Assembly: GCA_036703275.1 (NCBI GenBank) | Contig: DATNPK010000020.1 | Span: 62,001 to 126,000 of the forward strand | Direction: 5' to 3' | Length of the DNA stretch: 64,000 nt | DNA from: Coleofasciculaceae cyanobacterium | GTDB lineage: Bacteria; Cyanobacteriota; Cyanobacteriia; Cyanobacteriales; Xenococcaceae | Part shown: positions 52,970 to 62,103 of the stretch, piece after piece | How the letters are laid out: the number at the start of each line of letters is the position of its first letter | Numbering within the stretch: the stretch's first letter is position 1 | Notes under the pieces: model-generated | Told to the model about the DNA's origin: nothing | The model's database searches: none | What the model saw: only the letters and a program-made list of their open reading frames with translations | Program-made: the position numbers and the translations under genes

Positions 52970-53461
52970 ATGACCTATAAATTATTGTTTGTCTGTTTAG
53001 GTAATATTTGCCGTTCTCCATCAGCAGAAAATATCATGAACCATCTTATAAAAGAAGCTGGCTTGTCAGCTAAAATCATCTGTGATTCTGCTGGGACTTC
53101 GGGGTATCATATCGGCGCATCTCCAGATCGACGCATGAATGTTGCTGCCATCAAAAGAGGAATCGAGTTACAAGGAAAATCTCGTAAATTGAAACCTTCT
53201 GATTTGCAACACTTTGACCTGATTTTAGCTATGGATCGCGAAAATTACCAGGACATCTTATATTTCGATCGCGAAGGAAAATATGAAGCGAAAGTGCGGC
53301 TAATGTGCGAATTTGCTACTCAAAAAACGGCTAAAGAAGTCCCCGATCCTTATTATGGCGGTCAGGATGGTTTTGACGAGGTAATCGATCTCCTGTTCGA
53401 TTCCTGTGCTGGCTTATTAGACTACGTAGTTAACTCCAAAGAGTATCAAGCCAAAACATAA
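52970..53461 (+). CDS. Low-molecular-weight protein tyrosine phosphatase
   Basis: This 163-residue enzyme has the P-loop VCLGNICRSPSAE (C-x5-R-S, Cys9-Arg15) close to the N-terminus and the general-acid Asp in VPDPYYGGQDGFDEV. Both signatures are complete. In cyanobacteria such phosphatases act in signalling and exopolysaccharide control. It precedes an ABC transporter gene by 54 bp on the same strand, so co-transcription is possible. Confidence 0.92.
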   Translation: MTYKLLFVCLGNICRSPSAENIMNHLIKEAGLSAKIICDSAGTSGYHIGASPDRRMNVAAIKRGIELQGKSRKLKPSDLQHFDLILAMDRENYQDILYFDREGKYEAKVRLMCEFATQKTAKEVPDPYYGGQDGFDEVIDLLFDSCAGLLDYVVNSKEYQAKT

Positions 53462-53515
53462 TAATTTTAGAGTAATTATTTATCGAGAATTATCCCTGTT
53501 ATTAATAGAAACGCA

Positions 53516-55222
53516 ATGAATCGATTTAACTTCACGGTATTTAAGCGGTTTTGGTCACTGGCAAAGCTTTATTGGTTGGGAAGCGAAAAAAAAGGAGCTT
53601 TAAGTCTTCTGGCTTTGCTATTTGTCTTACTCGTAGCATACACGCAACTTAGCGTTTTGTTGAATCAGCAGCAGGGCGATGTTATTTCTTCTCTTTCTGC
53701 TAAGCAAGTCGATCGCTTCTGGAATACAATCCGAACTTTTTTTATTATCCTGGTTATTTATGTACCGCTGTTTGCTGGTTTCCGCTATGTTCAGGGTATA
53801 TTAGGCAACTATTGGCGTAGATGGTTGACTAATCAATTTCTTGATCGCTATTTTAGCAAGCGCGCTTTTTATGAATTAGGCAATTTGAATAGCGATCTTG
53901 ACAACCCAGATCAACGGATATCTGAAGATATTAAAGGTTTTACGATCGATTCTCTGAGTTTTCTCCTCTCGATAGTTAGCTCTGTTTTTCAAGTAGCTGC
54001 ATTTAGTATCGCGCTCTGGCAAATTTCTCAGACGTTAGTTTATATATTGATCCTATATTCTTTTGTCGGCACGGTAATTGTGGTCGGCGTTTACGGCAAA
54101 AAACTGGTTCAAATTAATTTTAATCAAATTAAAAAAGAGGCAAATTTCCGCTTTGGCTTAGTCAGAATTAGAGAAAATTCTGAAGCGATCGCTTTTTATC
54201 AAGGAGAAAATCAAGAAACCCAGAATCTTAAACGTAGATTTGGCGAAGCTTTTCGCAACTATAACTTATTGGTTCTCTGGCAGGAAATATATCTGGGCTT
54301 GTTTACCCATGCCTACGATTTCTTTCCCTATGTCCTTCCCGCAATCATCATTGCGCCTAAGGTTCTCTCTGGTGAGTTGGAAGTAGGAAAAGTTACCGAG
54401 GCAGCAGGTGCTTTCGCCATTATCTTTCGTTCGCTGAATTTCATTGTCGAGCAATTCCAATCCTTAACCGCCTTTGTTGCTAGCGTTGAACGTCTATCTA
54501 CTCTTAAAGTTTTCCTAGACAATCCTAAAGTAATTGCCGAAAAAGATATCTTAACCTGTCCTACTATTAGCACCATTAAACAAGATAAGCTGGCTCTTAA
54601 AAACCTGACTCTGCAAACTCCTAACTATCAAAGAACTTTGGTGAGCAATCTCTCGATTGACTTGCCAAAAGGGGAAGGACTGCTGATTATGGGTACTAGT
54701 GGCTGTGGCAAAAGTTCTATCTTAAGAGCGATCGCTGGATTATGGAACTCTGGTACAGGCGCGATTTATCGTCCAGATCTCTCGCAAATGATCTTTCTCC
54801 CGCAAAAGCCATACATGATCCTGGGGACTCTCCGCAGTCAGTTAATTTATCCCCATGATGATTTAGAAGTTTCCGATTATCAGCTTAATCATGCTTTGGC
54901 AGCCGTCAACCTAGCCGATCTAGCCACACGTTCTGGTGGTTTGGAGGTCGAAAAAGACTGGGATGAGATCTTATCTTTGGGAGAACAACAAAGATTAGCC
55001 TTCGCGAGAATTTTGGTCAATAAACCACGTTATGTAATTCTTGATGAAGCCACCAGTGCCTTAGATATTAATAATGAGGCAGGCCTTTATCAACATCTGC
55101 TCAACACCAAGACTACTTTTATCAGCGTCGGTCATCGTTCCAGTTTAATTAGGTATCACCGTTGGTTATTAGAAATGCAGGAAGGGGAACAGTGGAAATT
55201 ACAGGAAGCAAATATGAAGTAA
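53516..55222 (+). CDS. ABC transporter, fused permease-ATPase of the YddA/BacA-related (ABCD) type
   Basis: This 568-residue half-transporter has an ABC_membrane_2-type domain with about six helices (1-330) including RFWNTIRTFF, YWRRWLT and the EAA-like ENSEAIAFYQGE segment. The nucleotide-binding domain follows: Walker A GTSGCGKSS, FLPQKPYMILGTLR, signature LSLGEQQR, Walker B YVILDEATSALD and switch SVGHR. It should work as a homodimer. Relatives carry peptides, cobalamin or fatty acyl groups; the substrate here is unknown. Heptamer repeats begin right at its stop codon. Confidence 0.88.
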   Translation: MNRFNFTVFKRFWSLAKLYWLGSEKKGALSLLALLFVLLVAYTQLSVLLNQQQGDVISSLSAKQVDRFWNTIRTFFIILVIYVPLFAGFRYVQGILGNYWRRWLTNQFLDRYFSKRAFYELGNLNSDLDNPDQRISEDIKGFTIDSLSFLLSIVSSVFQVAAFSIALWQISQTLVYILILYSFVGTVIVVGVYGKKLVQINFNQIKKEANFRFGLVRIRENSEAIAFYQGENQETQNLKRRFGEAFRNYNLLVLWQEIYLGLFTHAYDFFPYVLPAIIIAPKVLSGELEVGKVTEAAGAFAIIFRSLNFIVEQFQSLTAFVASVERLSTLKVFLDNPKVIAEKDILTCPTISTIKQDKLALKNLTLQTPNYQRTLVSNLSIDLPKGEGLLIMGTSGCGKSSILRAIAGLWNSGTGAIYRPDLSQMIFLPQKPYMILGTLRSQLIYPHDDLEVSDYQLNHALAAVNLADLATRSGGLEVEKDWDEILSLGEQQRLAFARILVNKPRYVILDEATSALDINNEAGLYQHLLNTKTTFISVGHRSSLIRYHRWLLEMQEGEQWKLQEANMK

Positions 55223-55289
55223 GAAGTCACAAGTCACAAGAGGCAAGGCACTGCCTTGCCCGTACTCAGGAGTCAGGAGTCAGAAGCGT
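55216..55289 (+). repeat. Heptamer arrays flanking a GC-rich palindrome
   Basis: GAAGTAA, GAAGTCA, CAAGTCA, CAAGAGG (55216-55243) is followed by the palindrome GGCAAGGCA-C-TGCCTTGCC (about 55242-55260) and then by GGAGTCA, GGAGTCA, GAAGCGT (55269-55289). The first unit overlaps the ABC gene stop. Confidence 0.6.
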
Positions 55290-55335
55290 TATCCTGTTTG
55301 TATCCCTGCATTTTTTGCAGCTACACTTTTAGCAA

Positions 55336-56679
55336 CTACTGGGTTGCTGCTGTTGTGGCAGATAAATCATCGAGGAATTGTTGGCGGTTAAATTGATAAC
55401 CAGCACCCAAAAAATCGATTAATCTCTCGGTGTCTTCTAAAGCGTTTTGCAAACAGGTAGACGCACCAGGAGAAGGAGTAATATTAAATATAATGCGATC
55501 GCCAATAATCTTAGCTTCCCCCATTTCTAATGCCTGGGTATTGAGGTTAACTATCTGAGGTCGAACTCCACCATATCCTTTAGCATAGGTAAGATCCTTC
55601 AGCTTAATTGAGGGAATTATCTTTTTTACTTCCTTAATAAATAGTCTTTTGCCAATAATCGGAAAGTCGTAAATAAAATTTAGGGCAATGTATTGGAAAA
55701 TAGTCGGGTCAGATAATATTTTGGTAAAGCTTAAAATAGCCTTGATGCTTAAACCCGCCGTTTGGAAATATTCAATGATGCTGCCGTAATTGTGACGTTC
55801 TAACATTGGCAGTACTTTAGCAGTTGGCCCGAAACGGGCGATCGCGCGATCGTGAACTTCGGGATCGCCATGAATGGCCGCAAAAGGCAGCTTTTGACGC
55901 TGTACAGTGTAAATCTTGCCATTGAGTAATCCAGGGGCAAAATAGAAGCTTCCCGCCACGCTAAGCAAAGCATAATCTAGACCATAACCCAATGATTTAG
56001 CGAATAGCAGACTGTGCGCTCCTGCTGCTACTAAAACTACTTTAGCTTGAATAATTTTCTCTTTGGTTTTAATTTGGTATTGGTCATCTTGCTTGATTAT
56101 TTGCTTAACTTTAGTATCAAACAGCAGGTCAATATTACGCTCAGAACTAGCTTGAGAATTGGCGACAAATGATTGAGCCAAACGATTATAGTCTACGGTG
56201 TAGCCTTGATTGGTGAATAGGGCAATCACTGCTTCGTTGATATCTCTACCGACCAAAACCTTTGGTTCTTGGGCTGCTATTTCTGTTTTGTCTAGCAGTT
56301 TTAAATCGGGAAAAAGCTGTTTGAATTGTTGATATCGATCTTGTAATTTACTAACCTGTTCTGCACCAACTCCTAAGACCATTTTGTGGTACTTAGTATA
56401 GATTTCGCGCTGTCTATCTTTAGTCAGCAAATAGTTTTTGACTAAGCTTGCTCCAGCATTAACTTTCTTTGCCTTGGCTAAAGTGTAGTTAGTTTCAATG
56501 TCGCCAAAATGAAGAGTTTGGCTATTGCTATTGGTAAAAGAATTAACTAAAGCTACATCAGCTTCTTTCTCGATCAGGGCAATACGCTTAATGTTGGTAT
56601 AGTTACTTAGAGTATAAAGCAGTGCCGTACCACAAACCCCACCACCGATGATAACAACTTCATAGGTATTACTATCCAT
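55336..56679 (-). CDS. FAD-dependent oxidoreductase of the malate:quinone oxidoreductase family
   Basis: This 447-residue protein begins with a Rossmann FAD-binding motif (VVIIGGGVCGTALLYTL). Mqo-like wording follows: SNSQTLHFGDIETNY, VLVAAGAHSLLFAKSLG, LPFAAIHGDPEVHDRAIARFGPTA, and the C-terminal GYGGVRPQIVN and NITPSPGASTCLQNA. Mqo oxidises malate and passes electrons to quinones at the membrane. At 447 residues it is some 50 shorter than typical Mqo, so I leave the substrate open and give no symbol. It is convergent with the ABC transporter. Confidence 0.8.
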   Translation of the reverse strand: MDSNTYEVVIIGGGVCGTALLYTLSNYTNIKRIALIEKEADVALVNSFTNSNSQTLHFGDIETNYTLAKAKKVNAGASLVKNYLLTKDRQREIYTKYHKMVLGVGAEQVSKLQDRYQQFKQLFPDLKLLDKTEIAAQEPKVLVGRDINEAVIALFTNQGYTVDYNRLAQSFVANSQASSERNIDLLFDTKVKQIIKQDDQYQIKTKEKIIQAKVVLVAAGAHSLLFAKSLGYGLDYALLSVAGSFYFAPGLLNGKIYTVQRQKLPFAAIHGDPEVHDRAIARFGPTAKVLPMLERHNYGSIIEYFQTAGLSIKAILSFTKILSDPTIFQYIALNFIYDFPIIGKRLFIKEVKKIIPSIKLKDLTYAKGYGGVRPQIVNLNTQALEMGEAKIIGDRIIFNITPSPGASTCLQNALEDTERLIDFLGAGYQFNRQQFLDDLSATTAATQ

Positions 56680-56814
56680 AATATATTTTCTAAGTCAAGA
56701 GTAACTAAACGATCGCTTGTTGGTGGTTGATTATTACCAGCTGTTATGGGTTTATTTTACTAGATCCTAAGTCACAGTAGATGATGTTTACGTCATTACT
56801 TGAATCAGCAACGC

Positions 56815-58659
56815 CTAATACTTTAAGAGAGTTGCTGCGCTCGCTGGCAATACTGGCTCAGAAAACAAATATCCTTGTGCATACTGACACCCCAGCTCAA
56901 TTAGCCTAGCGCACTGCGGTTCACTTTCAATTCCTTCAGCAATTAATTCTAGATCAAAAACCTCTGCCAGCTTAATAATTGTCTTAACTAACTCTAATTT
57001 ATGACAATCGCTTTCTAGATCCTGAATAAAAGAGCGATCGATTTTCAAGGTATCTACGGGTAAACAGTGTAAATAACTCAAAGAGGAATAACCAGTCCCA
57101 AAATCATCCATCGATAGCTGAACTCCTAGGTCTTTTAACTTTTCAACTGTGGAGAGAACCAGCTCTATATTTTCGATAATTTCGCTTTCGGTGATCTCTA
57201 GCTTAAGACAAGCAGGATTTAAACCTGTTTCTTCGAGAATTTGAGCAATAATATCTCCTGCATAAGGTTGAGAAAACTGCTTTCCTGTAATGTTGACGCT
57301 CATAAACATCGACTTAGCCTGAAAATTTGTCTGCTGCCACAGAACCATCTGCGAACAAGCAGAACGCAACACCCACCAGCCAATTGGCGTGATCAGTCCT
57401 GTCTCTTCTGCCAGAGGAATAAAATCACTAGGAAAAATCAAACCCCGTTCGGGATGTTGCCAGCGAATTAAGGCTTCAAATCCAACTAGCTGACGATTCT
57501 CTAACTTAACAATGGGTTGATAATGCAATTCAAATTGCTTTTGCTCGATCGCTTGTCTCAAATCATCTTCTGACTTAGTTTTGGCTAAATTTTGTAGATA
57601 TGCTTCAGATTCAAAAACTCGATTACACGCCTTGCCTTTAGCCTTAGCCTGGTTCATGGCAATTTCCGCATTTTGCAGCGATTTAACCAGATTATTAGCT
57701 GTATCTGCATCTGTCCACAAGCAATTACCCATAAGCTGTGGTGTAGCGATGCCGATGCTGATGCCGATCAAAATCGAATGTTCCGCCACCTCGATTGGTT
57801 TAGCAAACGCCTGCTGGATCCCAGCGGCAACTACTAAGGGATAATCCACCCCCTCGAAGCCAGCCAGCAAAATAGCAAATTCATCCCCACCAATACGCGC
57901 CACAAGATCTCTTGTTCGCAGACAAGATTTTAGCTTACTGACAATTTCCTTCAATAGGCGATCGCCTATTGAGTGACCAAAATTATGATTGACATTTTTA
58001 AATCGGTCTAAATCTAGACATAAAACCCCAAACCGATAGTCTGGATGTTGCTTTAGCTCGGATAGCTCTCTCAGTTTGGCGATGAAAAGCTGACGATTTG
58101 GTAATTTTGTTAGCTGGTCGTAATCTGCCACATAATCTAGCTGGGCTTTAATTTGTTTTTGTTCGCTAATGTCAGTTTGAGAGCCAATCAAACTAGTCAC
58201 TACTCCTCGAACATTTTTGACTGCCAAACATTTACAGTGCATGAAACGATACTGTCCGTCTCGATGCAGCAAAGAATATTCCATTTCAAAGCAATCAGTT
58301 TGTCCCTGTCTACAGGCTGCCAGATTTTGCCTTAGTTTTTCCCGCTCTGCGGGATGAACCCTAACCAACCACTCTAAAGGATTATTTTTAATCTCTCTAT
58401 CAGTGCATCCTACCATTAACTTCCAGCGATCAGAGTAATCAATGCGATCGGAACTTAAATCCCATGACCAAATACCATCGTTAGTTACTTGAAGAGTCAA
58501 AGCGTGTCGCTGTTCACTGTCTTTTAATTGCTGAAGTAGCTTTTTTTCTCTAGCTGATTCTTGCTGAACAATAGCGATCACGCTCCTATCTTTTAACTCG
58601 TTATCTACTAATAAAGCAAAGTCACTATCAAATGAATTCTCGACTGTAGAATGTTTCAC
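56815..58659 (-). CDS. PAS-GGDEF-EAL protein (c-di-GMP turnover)
   Basis: This 614-residue cytoplasmic protein has a PAS domain with PAC motif (about 45-170; DGIWSWDLSSDRIDYSDRWK, SLIGSQTDISEQKQ). The diguanylate cyclase domain follows with an intact GGDEF (ARIGGDEFAILL) and then an EAL phosphodiesterase domain (GFEALIRWQHP, LKLEITES, SMDDFGTGYSSLSYL, KIDRSFI, AEGIES). Both catalytic motifs are intact, so it could make or degrade cyclic di-GMP, often controlling motility or sessility. There is no membrane segment. A three-copy 22-bp tandem repeat lies upstream of its start. Confidence 0.93.
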   Translation of the reverse strand: MKHSTVENSFDSDFALLVDNELKDRSVIAIVQQESAREKKLLQQLKDSEQRHALTLQVTNDGIWSWDLSSDRIDYSDRWKLMVGCTDREIKNNPLEWLVRVHPAEREKLRQNLAACRQGQTDCFEMEYSLLHRDGQYRFMHCKCLAVKNVRGVVTSLIGSQTDISEQKQIKAQLDYVADYDQLTKLPNRQLFIAKLRELSELKQHPDYRFGVLCLDLDRFKNVNHNFGHSIGDRLLKEIVSKLKSCLRTRDLVARIGGDEFAILLAGFEGVDYPLVVAAGIQQAFAKPIEVAEHSILIGISIGIATPQLMGNCLWTDADTANNLVKSLQNAEIAMNQAKAKGKACNRVFESEAYLQNLAKTKSEDDLRQAIEQKQFELHYQPIVKLENRQLVGFEALIRWQHPERGLIFPSDFIPLAEETGLITPIGWWVLRSACSQMVLWQQTNFQAKSMFMSVNITGKQFSQPYAGDIIAQILEETGLNPACLKLEITESEIIENIELVLSTVEKLKDLGVQLSMDDFGTGYSSLSYLHCLPVDTLKIDRSFIQDLESDCHKLELVKTIIKLAEVFDLELIAEGIESEPQCARLIELGCQYAQGYLFSEPVLPASAATLLKY

Positions 58660-59149
58660 TGAACTAGATGCTAGTTGGATAATAATATTTCTGGCAGAAC
58701 AATACCAAATCCGATTAACAAAGGATTTTTTCCCAAGACAACCGCAATCCTTCTGACTTACACCACCGAAATTAGTGTTATGTAGGAAATAGGATAGTGT
58801 TATGTAGGAAATAAGATAGTGTTATGTAAAAAATAAGATTTAGTCTAACTTTAACATTAGAGTAAAATAAACGGTTAATTTGCTCTAATAAAATCCTAAA
58901 AGGCGAAGATATATAAACTTTTATTTTTAATACTATTTTTAGATTGAAGATTTACTACATTGTTTTGAAGTAATAAAAGCAGCGTTTTAATTTAAATTTC
59001 ATCAGCTCAACTTAAACAAAATTAATTTTACTTTAATATATATGCTGGAGATTGCTTATGGTTATTGGGAAAAGATTTGAAATTAAACAGAAAAAAAATG
59101 TATAGTTTAATACATTTCAATTTTGGTTTAATTAAAGATTATTGAACAA
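58660..59149. other. AT-rich intergenic region
   Basis: About 490 bp between two minus-strand genes hold the 22-bp tandem repeat at 58773-58838 and otherwise very AT-rich sequence. A small ATG frame near 59058 is too short and lacks features. It should contain the promoter of the PAS-GGDEF-EAL gene. Confidence 0.5.
58773..58838. repeat. 22-bp tandem repeat, three copies
   Basis: Units at 58773-58794, 58795-58816 and 58817-58838 share TAGTGTTATGTA followed by GGAAATA(G/A)GA or AAAAATAAGA. They lie 114-179 bp upstream of the GGDEF-EAL start. Two helical turns per unit would place any bound protein on one face. Confidence 0.85.
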
Positions 59150-60466
59150 TTAAAGGCGATCACGAAAATAAAGTCGATAAAGCTCGCACCTAGGAATAGT
59201 TTTATTTTCTTCTAACTTGACTAGCCCCATACTTTCTAGCTCATAAGCAACAAGAGAATTTAAGATTACTGGCTCATCAGATTTAATTACCTGTTTATAA
59301 GCTGCTGCTAATTCAGGATGCTCGCTCAAAGCAATTAAATGACCCCGTAAATGGTCTTGATAAATACCTGTATCAGTTACTGCTTCACGAATAATTTGGG
59401 CAATATCGCCATTTTGAGTAACCAGATGACAAAAAGCCAAGTTAATTAAACAAGGATGACCGTTCACAATCTGCGCCAAGGACTTTATTTGTTCAATCTC
59501 AATCTCAAATTCATCTCGGTCTAGCCCATAGCGTTGAGCTAATTCATGGACTTGTGACCAATTAAATTCATTTAATCTCAAAGACAAGCCAACATTAAAC
59601 GGAGATTGAGTCAGGTCGAAAGAAATATAGATTTCTGTGGAGTGGGTAACAATTAAACGCAGCTTTTGCCAAATAGGGACGTTGTTAGCTTCTTCATGCC
59701 AGAAGCGCAGCAGCGGTAAAAATTCTTGAGCAACTTGAGGATATTTAAAGAGGCGATTGACTTCATCTAGAGTGACAACTAAAGCACTGTCTAACTGCCC
59801 TAAAATATATCCCTGTAAATAGGTAGTACAGCTAACTTTAAACCCCAAATCTTCATCCCAATAATCATCGATCAAAGATTCAATGCCTAACTGGAGAGTT
59901 ATATTGGCGCAAAACCAGCGCAGTAAACGCTCTAAATTGCTCAGTACATTGTCTTCTGCCTGAAGTAGGTTTAATCTAACTGTGCGATAACCTCTAGACT
60001 GGGCATGAGCGAGAATTCTCATCACCAGAGACGTTTTGCCCATGTGCTTTGGAGCTTTAATTCTAATTAATGCTCCAGGTTTGACAATCTCTTCATAAGC
60101 TTGAGATTCTGTAGGAGGACGCTGTATGTATAGTGCTGAATCTAGAGGAACAGGAGTATTTGGTAGCTCCAGGGCAGAAATACCTCCCCTAACGCTGTCT
60201 TGTTCATTGACCTGACTAGGCTGTTGTCGTAAAACTGAGCGAAAGTTATTTTTCGTAATCTTTTCGCCCAAAGATTTGGAGAGGAGCTGCCAAAGACGAG
60301 AGCCAACTACCCTCACATAGTCAGGATCGTAGCCAGAGGCATCGGCGATTTGTTGATAAGTTTTACCAGACCAGCATTGAGTCAAGATCAGCTCCTGAAC
60401 GGAATTTAATCTCTCTGGCTTGATGGCACGATCGACTAGATACAGCGCGTCTTCGATAGTTATCAT
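59150..60466 (-). CDS. AAA-like NTPase with N-terminal vWA-MoxR-associated (VMAP) HTH-like domain
   Basis: This 438-residue protein starts with a winged-helix-like domain (ALYLVDRAI, LTQCWSGKTYQQIADASGYDPDYVRVVGSRLWQLLS) typical of cyanobacterial VMAP-type proteins. The NTPase core has Walker A APKHMGKTS, Walker B ALVVTLDEVNRLF and a C-terminal winged helix (VNGHPCLINLAFCHLV). STAND-like proteins of this type sense a signal and usually pass it to a fused or neighbouring effector. No effector domain is present here and none is adjacent. No signal peptide or membrane segment. Confidence 0.8.
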   Translation of the reverse strand: MITIEDALYLVDRAIKPERLNSVQELILTQCWSGKTYQQIADASGYDPDYVRVVGSRLWQLLSKSLGEKITKNNFRSVLRQQPSQVNEQDSVRGGISALELPNTPVPLDSALYIQRPPTESQAYEEIVKPGALIRIKAPKHMGKTSLVMRILAHAQSRGYRTVRLNLLQAEDNVLSNLERLLRWFCANITLQLGIESLIDDYWDEDLGFKVSCTTYLQGYILGQLDSALVVTLDEVNRLFKYPQVAQEFLPLLRFWHEEANNVPIWQKLRLIVTHSTEIYISFDLTQSPFNVGLSLRLNEFNWSQVHELAQRYGLDRDEFEIEIEQIKSLAQIVNGHPCLINLAFCHLVTQNGDIAQIIREAVTDTGIYQDHLRGHLIALSEHPELAAAYKQVIKSDEPVILNSLVAYELESMGLVKLEENKTIPRCELYRLYFRDRL

Positions 60467-60614
60467 TTTTGGTAACTGTTCTGGGTAAACAAGGTGCTTT
60501 TTTTAGCTTACTCAATTGATACTATTTTGAGCGAAATAACCAAATATAACCCGATCGCAATATTTGACGGAATTTTTTAGAGAACTGTGTTTCTGGCGAC
60601 AGAGAATCAATTGT

Positions 60615-60734
60615 ATGATGACCTTAGAAAAACTATTTAGCCATAATCAAAGTCTTATAATATTTGCTTTGGTATTTAGCCTAATTTTAGCTTTATTTGA
60701 GCTTATTTTAGTTTATCAAGCTTTATTTGCCTAG
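60615..60734 (+). CDS. Possible 39-aa single-helix membrane protein
   Basis: ATG 60615 opens a frame for 39 residues: a short polar start (MMTLEKLFSHNQS) and one hydrophobic helix (LIIFALVFSLILALFEL) ending VYQALFA. The size and layout resemble small photosystem or membrane-complex subunits, but I recognise no family. It is isolated, divergent from the AAA-like gene, and has only a weak AGAGA upstream. Confidence 0.35.
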   Translation: MMTLEKLFSHNQSLIIFALVFSLILALFELILVYQALFA

Positions 60735-60784
60735 ATTAATCGAGTTAAGAACTTTTGATAATTTCATCGTGATTTTAATCATGT

Positions 60785-62041
60785 TTATATTTTGCGCCTG
60801 ATTTTTGGTTGGGGAGGCGGAACAATACCAGGTTTATACAGCAAGGCATCAATATTTTTTAGGGTTTTGAGATCGGCTTCTGGGAGATCGTGCTGATCGT
60901 TTGATTCCAAAAAACTAAATGCCTGACGAAACTGTTGGGGAGTGGCGCGGATCGGGGCAGTAAAATGACAGGGAACGATCCGCTCAAAGTTCCAGCTAGC
61001 AATTGTATTTGCCCACTGAAGAGTTTCTTGAGGAGCGCGATTGAGAATTAAGGTTTGCAAGATTGGCGCGACTAGTAGACGACCATCTCGACGCAAGCGA
61101 GCAAAAGAATCTGACCAATTAGCTTTCCATTGAAAGGGAAACAAACCCCAATAGGCTTGAGCTGACTTATTTGGCGATCGCCAGGCATCGGCTAAAATTT
61201 TACCCAGGCTAGGTGTATCTAAAACGCTAGAGCGAAAATACAGCGAAAATAAGCAAATCCTTTGCCAACCTTTGAGGCGATTTTCGGGGCTGTCGGTAAT
61301 TGGTTCTCTGCCGTTTTCTCTGGCATGAAACAAGAGAGGAAACAGATCCTGCTCGATAATTTCTGGTGGATGACTGGGAATAGAGACTATTGAGTCTGTT
61401 ACTAATAAGGTTTGCGATCGCCTGTGTAACAACGCTACCTCTTCAAATTGACCAAATCTCAAATCGATATCGCCCAAAATAGCGTAATCAAACTCGTCAG
61501 CAAAAGGCGTTTGGCTGCTGTCCGCGGGCAAAACCTTCGTTCGTTGAGCAGGAAACCCCAGCCAGCTTAAGGGCAAATCTACAGGAAAACTCCACTGATT
61601 TGGGGCAACAAATACTGTAGCATCAGGAAACTTACGCGCAAAAGGCCCGACAAAATATTTATGCTCTAATCCCGAAATAGTGGGCAGAATAATGTATTTA
61701 ACCGCTCCGTAGCGATCGACCAGTTCTTGAACCAAGCGGATACATTGCCTAGTTGGAGCAACAGGAGCATAGACCAAAAGTCCACCTCGCTCCAGTCTTA
61801 CCACAGTCATGCGAATCGGCACAACTACATAAAAAATGCCTTGAAGCTGATCGAAAGTCCAGATTGTGTCTGGTAAAATTTCTCGTCGCAGGGTGCGTCG
61901 CTGACTGTAAGGATAAATCGGTACGTTTGCCCAAAATCGCCAATAATAATCTCGATCTTCAATTTGATTGTGGCTTAGCTCATTGGTTTTTATTTGGCTC
62001 ACGCTAACTCGATCTCCCTTCAATCTGGCACTCAAATTCAC
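60785..62041 (-). CDS. DUF4336 domain protein
   Basis: This 418-residue protein belongs to DUF4336, shared by cyanobacteria and plants and distantly like metallo-beta-lactamase folds. Visible features are TFDQLQGIFYVVVPIRMTVVRL, KYIILPTISGLEHKYFVGPFARKFP, VFVAPNQWSFP and a late FERIVPCHFTAPI. There is no signal peptide, although the conserved Trp/Tyr-rich N-terminus may touch a membrane. Function is unknown. It follows the helicase gene on the same strand by 62 bp. Confidence 0.85.
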   Translation of the reverse strand: MNLSARLKGDRVSVSQIKTNELSHNQIEDRDYYWRFWANVPIYPYSQRRTLRREILPDTIWTFDQLQGIFYVVVPIRMTVVRLERGGLLVYAPVAPTRQCIRLVQELVDRYGAVKYIILPTISGLEHKYFVGPFARKFPDATVFVAPNQWSFPVDLPLSWLGFPAQRTKVLPADSSQTPFADEFDYAILGDIDLRFGQFEEVALLHRRSQTLLVTDSIVSIPSHPPEIIEQDLFPLLFHARENGREPITDSPENRLKGWQRICLFSLYFRSSVLDTPSLGKILADAWRSPNKSAQAYWGLFPFQWKANWSDSFARLRRDGRLLVAPILQTLILNRAPQETLQWANTIASWNFERIVPCHFTAPIRATPQQFRQAFSFLESNDQHDLPEADLKTLKNIDALLYKPGIVPPPQPKIRRKI

Positions 62042-62103
62042 CCTATATACATATTCTCCTAAAAGTTGATGTTTAGTAAATTACCGCCTGAAAGATTTAC
62101 TCA

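Noticed and set aside
1902-55289. CRISPR array
   Set aside because: The repeats found are 7-bp, 22-bp or ~44-bp direct or inverted units without unique spacers of constant length; no cas gene is present.
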